64,000 nt of DNA from Diplonema papillatum. Taxonomy: Eukaryota > Euglenozoa > Diplonemea > Diplonemida > Diplonemidae. Made by a program: the position numbers and the translations under genes. How positions within the stretch are numbered: the first letter of the stretch is position 1; the number at the start of each line of letters is the position of its first letter. The DNA lies in contig JAPJBO010000009.1 in the NCBI GenBank assembly GCA_030068145.1, positions 124,001 to 188,000 of the forward strand, given 5' to 3'. This document shows, piece by piece, positions 31,531-42,437 of this stretch. The notes beneath the pieces are model-generated. The model did no database searches. It was not told the origin of the DNA and saw nothing but the letters and a program-made list of their open reading frames with translations.

Positions 31531-32861
31531 TATCCTCGAATGCCCGGACACTCGAGGGTGCCCACATCGTACTCATTTCGAAGGAGGCTAGAGAGAGGTG
31601 GAGGCGGGGGATTGCAAGAACGTGCTTGGCATGGGTATGTGCTCAACACCGCACTGGTCCCGTCTGCGCCGTGTTTCGGTCCTTTAAGCCACGGACACAT
31701 AAGGCGGACCATCAGCGCGGAACCTGAGTGTCTGCAGACAGGACAGCGGTGTGAGTCTGGTTTGTCAGGCGGCTGTTCGTAGCTCGTCACAGCCAGGACC
31801 ACCCGTGCTACTAGAGCACAGGCAGATCCGCCACGGGGAGGAGGCCCCTACTACCGTGTCTGAGAGAGGTGGAGGCGGGGTAGGGGGGATGAATGCAAGA
31901 CCGCGCTTGGAGTGGTGCCGCGCCATATCTCGCACTGCATTTCGGTCCGATAGGGGAAGAACACCGACCATGAGGCTGCCGGGACAACGTCACGCCACCA
32001 GCCCCGCGGGGGAAGAAGAATCGAGAAGGTGGGACTGACCTTTTCTCTTTAATCCTGTTGGTTCGGGCTAGTTCAGGAGTGCTACCTTTTACCGGGATAT
32101 TACTAGTCGTCGAAGCCAGCCCCACCTCGAATTATTCTGGTGTCGGTTCGAGGGTTCCGGGTTGGTAACCAACACAGGTCCGCGTCTACCACATCTTCAT
32201 CATCCTCCTCAGACAACGTTCACGCAGCCACGAACCCGAAATCGGCAAATTCGGGCCAGTGTGGTGCTGAGCATGAACGAAATTGCTTCGGTCCGGCTAT
32301 TCCCCCGGCGCACGCGCTCCGGGGGGGGGGGGGCGGCGGCTGCCGGCCCCAGCTGCCGCGCGGCCGCCCGAAGAAGAATACGGCCGCTCCTGGTCCAGGA
32401 ACGCGACGGTCAACCACAGCTTGCAAAGCTTGAGTCGGAGGCAGCACAGTGTTACAACCCCGTCGGCTCTGCCCTGCGGCTGACCATCTCGATGAGCTTA
32501 TGTTCAGCGCGAGCGCCAAGCCCCAAGGTGCGCCACGCCTTGATGCTTTAGTTTGGGAAACCGGTAGCCACTTGACCCGTAGGCAATAGGCCCGTTGCTC
32601 TGCAGTACCGCCGAACACGTGAAGCTTGGCTCCCGTGTAGCAGGCATTCCTGGTACGTACGGCCGCGGGCGAAAAGAAAAAGAGGAAGGGTCGGTGCGAG
32701 CCGCTGTAGCGTGACTCAAGCCCGGGGCTTGAGTCCGGACGTGACACGCACCGAGCCGTCACCGGCGGGTGGTGGCCTGGGCAAGGTCGATTCCGAGCTC
32801 AGACGGCGGCGTTCCGGCAACATCTGCAGGTTAGGAGAGGAGAGGTTTGACAGAGTGAACA

Positions 32862-33172
32862 AGAAATACTCGACGTAGCTGCTTCGACTCCGAATGGAAG
32901 GGGGGAAATATAGAGGTAAGGGGCAAATACAATACAAACACAATCTGATTTGTTCTTCGCTTACACCACCGTGTGTTGTTTTCTCACTCAGGATTTTTTG
33001 ACCTGTTGTGTTTGTGTGATTTGTCGTGTAGGGGTAGACCCGCATGACCTCACGTCCGTTCAACACGTGGTTCGGTAGTTACAGCACTTGGGATCCCTTC
33101 TGTTCTTTGTCGGGCAGCATCGTCGAGCATTTCCTTTCAAGCTGGCGCTTATGTAAAAGAATTGGGTGCAGT
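32862..33172 (-). repeat. dispersed repeat family A, copy 2
   Basis: AATACTCGACGTAGCTGCTT through CAAGCTGGCGCTTATGTAAA, the reverse complement of the 3385-3700 copy with ~95% identity by eye. Confidence 0.9.
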
Positions 33173-33529
33173 AAGGGTAGTTGTTCAAAGCTGACACGCA
33201 GCAACGAATCTGTGCACCAGTACTAGTAGTCCGAACTCGTACATGCAGCAGCAATCTATGAAACGATAGACTGCGCGAGTCACTACCGACTACGTCTTTG
33301 TACGCGTCGTGTCGAGCTTCGGTCACCGTTTACCAGCAGGAGTCTTAAAACCCTCGAATCGAATGGTCGGGATGCACAAGGAAGGAGGTGAGGGTTGATG
33401 CAGGTGCCACGCCCCCCGAGACGAGACAAACAATCGGATCTGGATGTAAATTTGAAAAACGATACCGATCAATGGATGTCAATTTGATAACGACGCCGAA
33501 CAATGAGATTTGAAGGTGAACTTGAAAAA

Positions 33530-34085
33530 CGGTGAATTTGAAAAACGATACCGATCAATCGGATCTGGATGTGAGCTTAAAAAACGATACCAAACAATCG
33601 GATCTGGATGCGAATTCGAAAACCGATACCGATCAATCGGAACTGGATGTAAATGCTCAATCGGATCTGGATGCGAATTTTAAAAGCGATACCGATCAAT
33701 CGGAACTGAATGTAAATGCTCAATCGGATCTGGATGCGAATTTGAAAAACGATACCGATCAATCGGAACTGGATGTAAATGCTCAATCGGATCTGGATGC
33801 GAATTTTAAAAACGATACCGATCAATCGGAACTGAATGTAAATGCTCAATCGGATCTGGATGCGAATTTGAAAAACGATACCGATCAATCGGAACTGGAT
33901 GTAAATGCTCAATCGGATCTGGATGCGAATTTTAAAAACGATACCGATCAATCGGAACTGAATGTAAATGCTCAATCGGATCTGGATGCGAATTTTAAAA
34001 ACGATACCGATCAATCGGAACTGGATGTAAATGCTCAATCGGATCTGGATGCGAATTTTAAAAACGATACCGATCAATCGGATCT
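33530..34085. repeat. minisatellite with 63-bp unit
   Basis: Units contain GATCTGGATGCGAATTTNAA, AACGATACCGATCAATCGGA and ACTGNATGTAAATGCTCAAT. The unit length (21 codons) keeps both strands open, which explains the long plus-strand frame over it. The array abuts and slightly overlaps the 3' end of the minus-strand cold-shock gene. Confidence 0.9.
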
Positions 34086-34970
34086 GGAGCTGCGCGACGA
34101 CGGGGAGCGGGACACCCGCCGCTTCTTCCGCGTCGGGCTCTCGGAGGACGGAGAGCGGCGGCTGGGCTTCCGGCTCTTGCGCTCGGGGGTCCGCGACGGC
34201 TTGCGGCTCTTCTCGGGCGTCCGAGACGGCTTGCGGCTCTTCTCGGGCGTCCGAGACGGCTTGCGGCTCTTCTCGGGCGTCCGAGACGGCTTGCGGCTCC
34301 TCCTCTCCGGCGTCCGAGACCGCACGGGAGTGTACGACCTACCGCGTGACGACGGCGATGACAAGGACCTGCCCCTCCGTCCCCCCCTGGCCGGCGGCTT
34401 CTGCGTCCTAGCGAGCTTCATGTAGTCTCGGTCGCCAGACTTGAAGATGCGGGCACGCTGCCCGTTGGGCATGGTTTTCCCGTCCATCCTGTCGAGCACG
34501 TAGTCGAAGTCCTTTTGGTGGGTCAGGACCACGTACGCAGTATCGATTTTGTTGTCGAACAGCGTTTTATCCGCTTCGATGTCCACTTTGTTGTCTTCGA
34601 AGAAGTCGGCGATGTCGTTCTTCGTCAGGTCGTCCTCGACCTCCCGCAGCTTCAGCACGAACATGCGCTTACCCCGTCTGTCGATGTCCCTGTCCCTGTC
34701 CCTGTCCCTATAGTTGTCCCTGTCTCGACTGTCCGATCTCCTCCCCCGTTTCTTCGCCGAATTCCGCTCTACCGCGCTGCCTGACACGTTGATCGCGCGC
34801 CGTCTGCCCTTCTCCTCGACGGTGTCGAACCGCACCGACCGGCCTTCGATCAGGCTGCCGCCGCCGAACCCCGTGTGGTGCACGTAGACGTCGTTCGAAA
34901 ACTCGTCGCACGAGATGAAGCCGATCCCGCGATCCTCGCTCCACATCACCACTTCGCCCGTGTAAGTCAT
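34074..34970 (-). CDS. cold-shock domain / RRM-like / RS-rich RNA-binding protein
   Basis: An intronless 298-residue protein. Residues 1-66 form a cold-shock domain (YTGEVVMWSEDRGIGFISCD, then VYVHHTGF), a nucleic-acid-binding OB fold. A charged RDRDNYRDRDRDRDIDRR linker follows. Residues ~100-185 look like an RRM: RNP2-like RMFVLKL, helix DLTKNDIADFFED, RNP1-like TAYVVLTHQKDFDYVL. Residues ~195-298 are an RS domain with four PSRTPEKSRK repeats, as in SR splicing factors. The start is the only ATG before the cold-shock motif. A role in splicing or mRNA packaging is inferred. The stop codon is formed by the first bases of the adjoining 63-bp minisatellite, so the original C-terminus may have been replaced. 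Confidence 0.8.
   Translation of the reverse strand: MTYTGEVVMWSEDRGIGFISCDEFSNDVYVHHTGFGGGSLIEGRSVRFDTVEEKGRRRAINVSGSAVERNSAKKRGRRSDSRDRDNYRDRDRDRDIDRRGKRMFVLKLREVEDDLTKNDIADFFEDNKVDIEADKTLFDNKIDTAYVVLTHQKDFDYVLDRMDGKTMPNGQRARIFKSGDRDYMKLARTQKPPARGGRRGRSLSSPSSRGRSYTPVRSRTPERRSRKPSRTPEKSRKPSRTPEKSRKPSRTPEKSRKPSRTPERKSRKPSRRSPSSESPTRKKRRVSRSPSSRSSRSD
34195..34315 (-). repeat. 30-bp coding repeat in the RS domain
   Basis: About four copies of CTTGCGGCTCTTCTCGGGCG plus TCCGAGACGG encode PSRTPEKSRK. Confidence 0.9.
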
Positions 34971-34989
34971 CTTGAAGACCCCGCCGCCC

Positions 34990-36126
34990 CCACGTTTCCC
35001 CAGACTTGTTGTTTACGTTTGTTTTGTGTTGTGTTTTGTTTCGGCACTGCCTGTGTAGACTGTAGCTGACTAGTTGACCCTCTTCAGCACAGGGCGAAGA
35101 ATGGAAGCACCCTCTTCTCGTCCTGTTGTTCATCTGTCAAAAGAACTGCACCTCAACCATTTTCCTCCCCTGGAGTTCTGAGATCGAACCCTGCGTCCGT
35201 GTGCAGCTGTTGTCTGGGGCGCGGTTGGTCGCAATCACACTGTGGCTTCCGAACCCTGTGTGTGACGCACGGAATTGCCGTTCGAAAACTAATGAAACGA
35301 GACTGATGCGAGACTCTGCTAATTTGCAAGGTGCGCCCCCTTTCATGGAACTGCACCGACTGCTGCTATCTGTCATAGACGCCAAGCGGTCGCACGAAAG
35401 CGAATAAACGAGTGCGTCGTACACGCGACTTGGGACAGCCGCCTGCGTGGCTATACACACAGACTATCGCGACAGGTTCTCTGCACGCTAAGCTCAGACG
35501 ATCAGGCTCCCAGTGGCTAGCCACGGGTGGCTGGTGGCTATCCCCCCACACTGATCCAACAGAGTACTGAGGGCCAACTGATGTGCGTGTTGTTCAGTCG
35601 CCCTTTTGGCCGCCGAGTGTGGAGCGTAGACATTAATGAGCCAGCCATCGTCGCCTGCCGCTGACTCTCTCCGCATCCACATCACTCGGTGGTTTTCGTA
35701 GCCGTAGTTTCTTTCCAGGCCACTGTGGGTGCTACTAGCATTGCCACCCCGAAGCTCAGACGATCACGGGTCACCACGGCGCACCCACGCTACTAGCATT
35801 GAGTAAGTTTGAGTACATGAACCACATGGATTAGCATGCTCTGTACGCTCCTGCACGAGTAGCCTGACGGCACATTTCGCCCGGAGAGGATGGCCTAATT
35901 TGAACACCCGGGCTCATCCTATCACAGCGAAATTGCAACATTTCAGAGACGATGAAGGTGAAAAAGAAATAGCATAGCTTCGGGAAACAAAAAAGGGAGC
36001 GGGGCAAGTTGTGCTCCTTTACCTTTGCCAAAGCTGCCGGTCAGCGTTCGTCGGTTTGATTTTTGGTATGCGTGGGGAGGCTGTGTTTGCCAGGAATAGT
36101 CGAGTCGCGGGCGAAGCCGACTGAAA
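34990..36126. other. no confident gene
   Basis: A plus frame at 35126-35407 has no recognisable domain. A family C fragment lies at 35797-35840 (ATTGAGTAAGTTTGAGTACA). Confidence 0.5.
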
Positions 36127-36470
36127 AAGACAGGCGCTTCGTTTTGTTTGTGCCTATCGGTTGATCGTTTCCCCACGTGTATCTACCCCGTGTCAAATTC
36201 TCAGGTGAGGAATCTTGATCAACCACCAAAACACGCTGCCTACGTCTTTTTGGCCTGCACGATCCAATGAAGGGACCCGCAAGTTGTTAGTACTAAAAAG
36301 ACAGGCGCTTCGTTTTGTTTGTGCCTATCGGTTGATCGTTTTCCCACGTGTATCTACCCCGTGTCAAATTCTCAGGTGAGGAATTTTGATCCACCACCAA
36401 AACACGCTGTCTACGTCTTTTTGGCCTGCACGATCCAATGAAGGGACCCGCAAGTTTGTTAGTACTAAGA
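36127..36470 (+). repeat. direct duplication of ~170 bp (family H)
   Basis: AGACAGGCGCTTCGTTTTGT through GAAGGGACCCGCAAGTT is present twice in tandem with very few differences. A diverged copy lies at 42305-42415. Confidence 0.9.
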
Positions 36471-36844
36471 AGACAGAGGTGCATTCCTGAGTAGTCTTCG
36501 CTTTTTCCTCGCGAAAGAGGTCGTTGCCATAAAAAAGCCGCGGATGAATACCATAGGGCTGCACAGGCTGAGACTAGACGGTGCCTTGTGAGGCGGGATC
36601 GAAAACAGGCGCGACAGAGGAACGGCAAGCTGCGCGGGGGTCTGCGGAACGGTATGCATTTACGCCCTTGCGTTTTTCCCTTCGTCGGACACAATCATAG
36701 GTCCGCCCCTGTCCCCTGGAACTGCAACGCATTCCGTGCCGATGTCCAGCACCACGGTACACCACGGTCGACGTCAGGTCCATCTCCGGGCCTTTAAACC
36801 ATTCCACCGTCTCACATCAACCTCATCGAAACGCAGAAAGCGAC

Positions 36845-37135
36845 ACCAGTCAGTTCGGTGCGAGCGACAGCGGGGAGGTCGGTGCAGAGGTGCGCTGCCA
36901 CCGAGGCATCCAGGACCAGCCGGTTCCCGTAGAACTCGCGGGAGGACCACCCGCAGATGAGGCCGTGCATCCGGTACTGCACCTCCAGCATCGCGCGGGT
37001 CCGGGTTCCGGAGCACATGTACCGGGCGTCGCACTTCGCGAACACGGTTTCGAAGACGGACACCGCCAGCTGCGGTGTCGCCGCACGGTCGTTCGAAAGC
37101 ACGGTGGGCGGAAGCTGGTATGGGTCGCCTGCTGA
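36845..37135 (-). pseudogene. partial duplicate of the helicase second exon
   Basis: This 290-bp segment nearly matches 37692-37983 in the helicase gene. It encodes GDPYQLPPTVLSND through LPAVARTEL with a handful of substitutions (for example RAATPQ for RVVTSR). It holds only motif III onward and lacks motifs I, II, V and VI, so it is a non-functional fragment. Confidence 0.9.
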
Positions 37136-37221
37136 AACGCAGTGTACGGCGTGATGACAGCGACGACGGCGGCGGTGCAGCAGTTTGAAAGTCGCCTTCA
37201 TTTGTGCCAGAGCAAGTTCAT

Positions 37222-40200
37222 CTAGAAGATGTCCACCTCCTCCGGTTGAATGACCAGCCCATGCTCGGTGAAGTGTTCGAGCAGGCGGGACAAGAACGGC
37301 AGGCAGCGAAGTGTCTGCGTGTTGGCAACCACCGCCAAGTGCCGCCGCGCCCGGGTAATGGCCACGTTCAGCCGCCTCTCGTCGCGGAGGAAGCCCACGG
37401 CCCCCTCCGCGTTGCTCCGCACCAACGACAGCACGACGACGTCCTTCTCCCGGCCTTGGAACCCGTCTACCGTCCCGACTTCGACGTCCTCCGGCAGCAG
37501 CCCTTTGAGCACCGAAACCTGCGCGGCGTAGGGTGTGATGACAGCGACGCTGGATGGAGGCACCCCGCTGGCAAGCAGTTTCCCGACGTAGTGTGCGACG
37601 ACTTGCGCCTCGCCTTCGTTGCGTTTCGACCCGCCGGCGTCCTCGGTCTCCACGAAGCCCGCGTCGAGCGTGTCGATCAGGACCAGCGGCGCGCTGGTCA
37701 GTTCGGTGCGAGCGACAGCGGGGAGGTCGGTGCAGAGGTGCGCTGCCACCGTGGCGTCCGGGACCAGCCGGTTCCCGTAGAACTCGCGGGAGGACCACCC
37801 GCAGATGAGGCCGTGCATCCGGTACTGCACCTCCAGCATCGCGCAGGTCCGGGTTCCGGAGCACATGTACTGGGCGTCGCACTTCGCGAACACGGTTTCG
37901 AAGACGGACACCGCCAGCCGCGAAGTCACCACGCGGTCGTTCGAAAGCACGGTGGGCGGAAGCTGGTATGGGTCGCCTGCCAGGACCCAGTGGTTGCCCT
38001 TCGTCAGGGGAATCCACGCCGCTGGGTGGGTCACTTGGCAGGCTTCGTCGATGACGACGAGGTCGAAAAAAGTGCACGCCCGGCCGCGGCCGCCCTTCGC
38101 CGGCTTCGGCCGCATCTGCTTCTGGGTCGCATTGACCACGGTCCCCGCGACCACGGTGGCCGAGCGCACGATCTCGCGGCCCTGAGAAGTGGTGGAGGGT
38201 AGAAATATAGGAGAGTAGAATAGACGGGGCAATGTCCACGTGTGTCGTGTTAGGGGTAAAATACTCGACGTAGCTGCTTTGACTGGGAGGAAATACTCGA
38301 CGTAGCTGCTTCGATTCCGAATGGAAGGGGGGAAATATAGAGGTAAGGGACAAATACAAACAAACACAATCTGATTTGTTCTTCGCTTACACCACCGTGT
38401 GTTGTTTTCTCACTCAGGATTTTACCTGTTGTGTTTGTGTGATTTGTCGTGTAGGGGTAGACCCGCATGACTTCACGTCCGTTCAACACGTGGTTCGGTA
38501 GTTACAGCACTTGGGATCCCTTCTGTTCTTTGTCGGGCAGCATCGTCGAGCATTTCCTTTCAAGCTGGCGCTTATGTAAAAATATAGAGGTAGAGGGGCA
38601 AAAACAATACAAACGCAATCTGGTTTGTTCTTCGCTTACACCACCGCGCAAGCGGACGGAACGATCAGCCCCGTCGCCTGCTTCACCCACTCCACCGCGG
38701 CCTCCCTGCTCCACTTCATCCCCTTTGTTCTTCGCTTACACCAGGAGCCCCGTCGCCTGCTTCACCCACTCCACCGCGGCCTCCCTGCTCCACTTCATCC
38801 CCTTCTTTGTTTTATTCTTCGCATACGCCACCGTGTGCTGTTTTCGCACTCAGGACTTTGACCTCTTGTGTTCGTGTGATTTGTCGTGTGGGGGTAGACC
38901 CGCATGGCCTCACGTCCGCTCAACACGTGGTTCGGTAATTACCATGCAGGGTCAAAACTGTGTGTCTTTTTGGAAATGGCCAAAATTTTGTTTCCAGAAA
39001 AAAATGGGTTTTCTGAATTTTAAAATTTTGGAACAAACTCTGCGGTAATTTTTGCGGAAGTTGAGCAAATTTTTTTTTGCCAAAAATTTTTTTTGGGGTC
39101 CATCGGCCCCGCGGGAGCGTTCTGAAAAGACACAAGGTTCTGACCCTGCATGATACAGCACTTGGGATCCCTTCTGTTCTTTGTCTGGCAGCATCGTCGA
39201 GCATTTCCTTCCAATCTGGCGCTTCCTTTGTTTGTGCGCACGTGTAAGCAAGAGCGTGAGCGGTTGTGTGAGGAGCGAGATGCTCTGTTTCACAGTATAT
39301 CATTAGTCGGTTAATATTAATCTTCTAAGACTAGCGTCTTATACGACTTAAAAACCCGAGTTTAGAGGTTTAAAGCACCAAGTCTTCTTCGAAAGACATG
39401 GTTAGCACACCTGGGCGACCTCCTCCCGCCGCAGGTCCTTGAGCCCCTGCCGCAGCTCGGCCCGCAGGGCCCGGCGCTCTTCGTAGGCGGGCTTCCCTCG
39501 CTTCGCCTGCAGCCGGGCAAGTTTTTTTTCGATCTTCTGCGCTGCGAGCCTGGTGCTCCGCGCGCTCACTGCGGCGTCAGAGCACGCCATGCGGCTGTCC
39601 ATGGAGAATGCCCGCAGGGCCTCCGGCAGCCTCGCGCTGTGTCCCAGCCGCACACAGCGCAGGTTTTTGACGGGGGCAGGCCCCCTGACACACAGCCGCT
39701 CGACGATGTTGTCGGCGGCGACGTTGGACGCGGTCGCCACAAGGACCCGCCCCCCGCCGTGCACTACCTGCCGGATGACCTCGCACAAGGTCTCGGTCTT
39801 GCCGGTCCCGGGTGGGCCGAGGATCAGGCGGAGGTTGTGCCTGCCGGGCGCCAGGCACGTCTCGACGGCCTCCCTCTGCGACGCGTTCAGCCCCGCGAAG
39901 AACGCGATGGGCCGCGCGCACGGGAGGCCGCGGGGCGGCGGGTGCTCGCCGCCCGGGGGGAAGGCGTCCGATCCTTCTTCTTCCTCTTCTTCTTCGTCTT
40001 CGTCTTCTCGTAGTTGTTGTTGTCGCTGCTCCGTGGCCCCGCCGTTGGCGCTGTCTTGGACGGTGTCATGAGGCTGGACAGGCGGGCTAGCTGTGGCTGC
40101 ATGCGGGCAGCCAACACCGTCAGGCTCGGGTTCCCGCTGCTGTTGACTCGCAGCAGCCGGGCAGGCGGCGGCGCTTCCGAGAGTGGACTCCGGGTTGCCT

Positions 40201-41171
40201 TGTGCACCTTTGGGGGTCTGGACAGGCGGGCTAGGTGTGGCTGCATGCGGGCAGCCAGCGCCGTCAGGCTCGGGTTCCCGCTGCTGTTGACTCGCAGCAG
40301 CCGGGCAGGCGGCGGTGCTTCCGGGAGTGGACTCGGGGTTGTCTTGTTCATCTTCGGGGGTCTGGACAGGCGGGCCATGCGGGCAGCCAGCGCCGTCAGG
40401 TTCAAGTTCCCGATGCTGCTGATTGGCAGCTGCCAACGGGCGGCGGGTGCCGCCGGACTCGGAGTTGTCTTGTGCACCTTCGGGAGTCTCGACAGGCGGG
40501 CCGGGTGTGGGCTCCCGCTGCTGCTGATCCGCAGCTGCCAGGCAGGCAGCGGTGCTTCCGAGAGTCAAAGGGCGGCGGGTGCCTTCGCGTTCGCATTCGT
40601 GGCGTTGGGCCTGCGCTTCAGGAACGGCTGCGGACGGGCTGGCACCGTCGTCGGATCCGAAGATCAAGCTGATCAGCTGGCGCTGGGTGGAAGGCCATTT
40701 TTGCCACTTTGACAACGGAGGGAACTCGGTGCTATAGTTTCCGAACCCCATGCCACCCCCCAGGAGAGCGGACTTGATCGCTCGATACGTCACGTCGGTG
40801 GGCACTGAGAGAACGGTGACCCCGTATTCCATGTAGTTGTAGTCCCAATCGTCGGAGTCAACGCTGATCGACAGCGTCACCGCGGCGGCCGACGTGGAGA
40901 CCGCGCAAAGCACTCCCTTCAACGAGATGTTGTCCGTGTCCAGGATCAAGGCCACAGGGGACCCTCTCGAGAGCTCGCGTCCGACCCTTTCGACGTTCGA
41001 CTTCATGGCGAAGTCGATGACGGTGCTCCCGCCGGGCCCGCTTTCGGCCGACACAGGCCGCACCGCCCAGCCATGCTTGGCGGCGCTCTCGACTCTCGAC
41101 TCTTCTTCGCTCGCCTCCGTTCGCAACGCAGCTATGGTGGCCTCGATGTACGCTGCGACTGCCTCTTCCAT
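37222..41171 (-). CDS. Upf1-like superfamily 1 helicase, two exons, 906 residues
   Basis: Exon 1 is 41171-39411 (587 codons) and exon 2 is 38181-37222. The intron is 1,229 bp, CAG/GTGTGC to CTCAG, phase 0. Walker A GPPGTGKT is at ~452-459, followed by motif Ia ATASNVAADNIVERL. Exon 2 gives motif II VVIDEACQ (~631), motif III LAGDPYQLPPTV (~655), motif V DGFQGREKDVVVLS and motif VI LNVAITRARRH (~858). This order is diagnostic of Upf1/IGHMBP2/Dna2-type helicases, which unwind RNA or DNA 5'-3' with ATP. Between the N-terminal region and Walker A sits a low-complexity insert (~190-425) with three to four repeats of ~48 residues and an acidic run. There is no Upf1 CH zinc domain, so IGHMBP2-like is the closer guess. 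The intron contains repeat family A copies and a MITE. Confidence 0.88.
38255..38590 (-). repeat. dispersed repeat family A, copy 3, inside the helicase intron
   Basis: AATACTCGACGTAGCTGCTT through CAAGCTGGCGCTTATGTAAA. Its first 19 bases are doubled (38260 and 38293). A further broken copy follows at 38590-39240. Confidence 0.9.
38590..39240 (-). repeat. dispersed repeat family A, copy 4, rearranged
   Basis: Fragments of family A (TTCTTCGCTTACACCACCG, CGTCCGCTCAACACGTGGTT, CAGCACTTGGGATCCCTTCT) are interrupted by a 58-bp duplicated block (GCCTGCTTCACCCACTCCAC at 38675 and 38756) and by the MITE at 38943-39152. Confidence 0.8.
38943..39152. mobile_element. small MITE, ~210 bp, empty site visible in sister repeats
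   Basis: The ends are CATGCAGGGTCAAAACTGTG and, inverted, CATGCAGGGTCAGAACCTTG. Other copies of repeat family A read GGTAGTTACAGCACTTGG without interruption, so the insertion point is certain; a TA or TAC duplication is implied. AT-rich interior, no ORF. Confidence 0.85.
40080..40570 (-). repeat. 144-bp coding repeats in helicase exon 1
   Basis: Units containing QQQREPEPDGAGCPHAATPS and PPVQTPKGAQGNPEST occur about three and a half times in frame, so they enlarge a linker without breaking the gene. Confidence 0.85.
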
Positions 41172-41225
41172 TGCATCGAAACCCTTCTTTTTGTTTCGGA
41201 AGGAGGCTCCTGGCTTGGGTCATTG

Positions 41226-41268
41226 TTAAGAGTGATCGTTCGCTTGCGATTCCGGGATTTTACAAAGG
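41226..41268 (-). promoter_or_regulatory. recurrent module upstream of the helicase start
   Basis: On the minus strand TAAAATCCCGGAATCGCAAG then CGAACGATCACTCTTAAC ends ~55 bp before the ATG at 41171. It matches the GST, EAF and AlkB modules at the TAAAAYCCCGGA, CAAGCGAAC and TCACTCT positions. Confidence 0.55.
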
Positions 41269-41269
41269 G

Positions 41270-42304
41270 GGAGGGGGCCGCAGCATGCCAGATTCCAACC
41301 GCATGTCTCGTTTGCGATCCTTCTCTTCCGCCTTCCTTTCGCGGCCTGTTTCAAAGACGAGTAGTACACGGTGAGGCTGGAGTTACACAGAATTTGCACG
41401 CGTTTTGGGTACAACACACCCGCTATTCGAGTGTGAAACGACCCCGGAGAGCCGCTCCTATGTGAAGCGCGCAATAGAGACAAAGCGACCGAAGCACGAC
41501 AGAGCCAAAGGGTCAGTAGCGACTTTGTGCAGTCTATCGCCGCAGATTGTTGCTGTTTACGGGGTACGGCAAAATCGGAGATCCTTTTTACGCTTTATCG
41601 CACTTCTGTCACTGGTTCTGCACTCTTTTCGGTTCAAAGCTGTGGCCAGAACTTCCTTCTGCGGGCTTATTCTGACCGGCCAAGGTGCCCTTGGTCTCTT
41701 AGTATCCCAGGTTGGGATACTAAGAGCACAACTTGTTTGGGTTCAAAGTTCAGCTCCAAAACTTGGCCCGTGCAATGTGCGAGGAAACACTGAACCGCTC
41801 TTCGAGTTGAGCCTCCCGCCCAATTTTTCAGGCTGCCACATCGCATAGCAAACCCTGAACTTTCTTAGTATGGGATAAACAAAAGCCAGGCTTCTCAGGC
41901 ATGCCAGCCAAGACTCGCAGTTTGGGGTGTCACGGCTTTTCACGCCGAAGAACAAAGCAGGTGTTTAATCAAAAAAAAAAAGAAAAAGAGAAACAAGAGG
42001 CGTCGATCGATTCATCGGTCTACCGCTCGTGGACTCGTGGATCCGCAGAACTTTCCACTCGCGAAGACGGGGGGAAGCTTGGGGAATGGGGGGGTATTGT
42101 GTGCATATATGAAAGAAAATACTCGACGTAGCTGCTTTTACCCTCCCCCGTGTAATGGAGACTGCACGAAATGGGGCGCCCGGGCTCGCTTTCGCTTTGT
42201 TCGGCACATGCCACAATGAAAGTACATTAGCGCTTGAAATTGGGACACTTCGTGGGAAAAATACGAAAATAGGTGTCTCAATTACACGGGGAGGGGGGTA
42301 CAGG
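41270..42304. other. no gene seen
   Basis: The region includes a fragment related to the 21740 repeat (GTGCGAGGAAACACTGAACC ~41775), an 8-9 bp GGGATACTAAGAG palindrome near 41702-41725 and a family A fragment at 42115-42135. Confidence 0.5.
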
Positions 42305-42415
42305 GATTCGGTAAATTCTGATCAACCGCCAAAACACGCTGTCCTACGTCCTTTTCAGCCCTGCGCAATGCCACTGAAGGGGGCGACCCACAAAGATTGT
42401 TGGTCCTAAAAAAAA
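42305..42415 (+). repeat. family H repeat, diverged copy
   Basis: TTCTGATCAACCGCCAAAAC and TTGTTGGTCCTAA correspond to the 36127-36470 duplication. Confidence 0.75.
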
Positions 42416-42437
42416 AAAAGACGGACGTAGATCGAGC

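Larger units (their letters stand above)
29640..32861. other. no confident gene; mosaic of short repeats
   Basis: The region includes a family C hairpin (30190-30240), C24 (30653-30676), T-run/G19 (30803-30832), a family G copy (31237-31355), an inverted family B copy (31395-31530) and three GAGGTGGAGGCGGGG-containing fragments (~30010, 31595, 31868). A plus frame at ~30840-31290 is open and not simple-sequence, but has no recognisable domain. Confidence 0.5.

Noticed and set aside
33532..34425. 297-codon plus-strand ORF with DLDANFKNDTDQSEL repeats
   Set aside because: It is produced by a 63-bp minisatellite (a multiple of three) running into the antisense of the RS-domain gene; no independent coding evidence.
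36812..38359. 515-codon minus-strand ORF over the helicase
   Set aside because: Its first part is the wrong frame of helicase exon 2 and only its end matches the duplicated fragment; the real exon is in the other frame with all helicase motifs.
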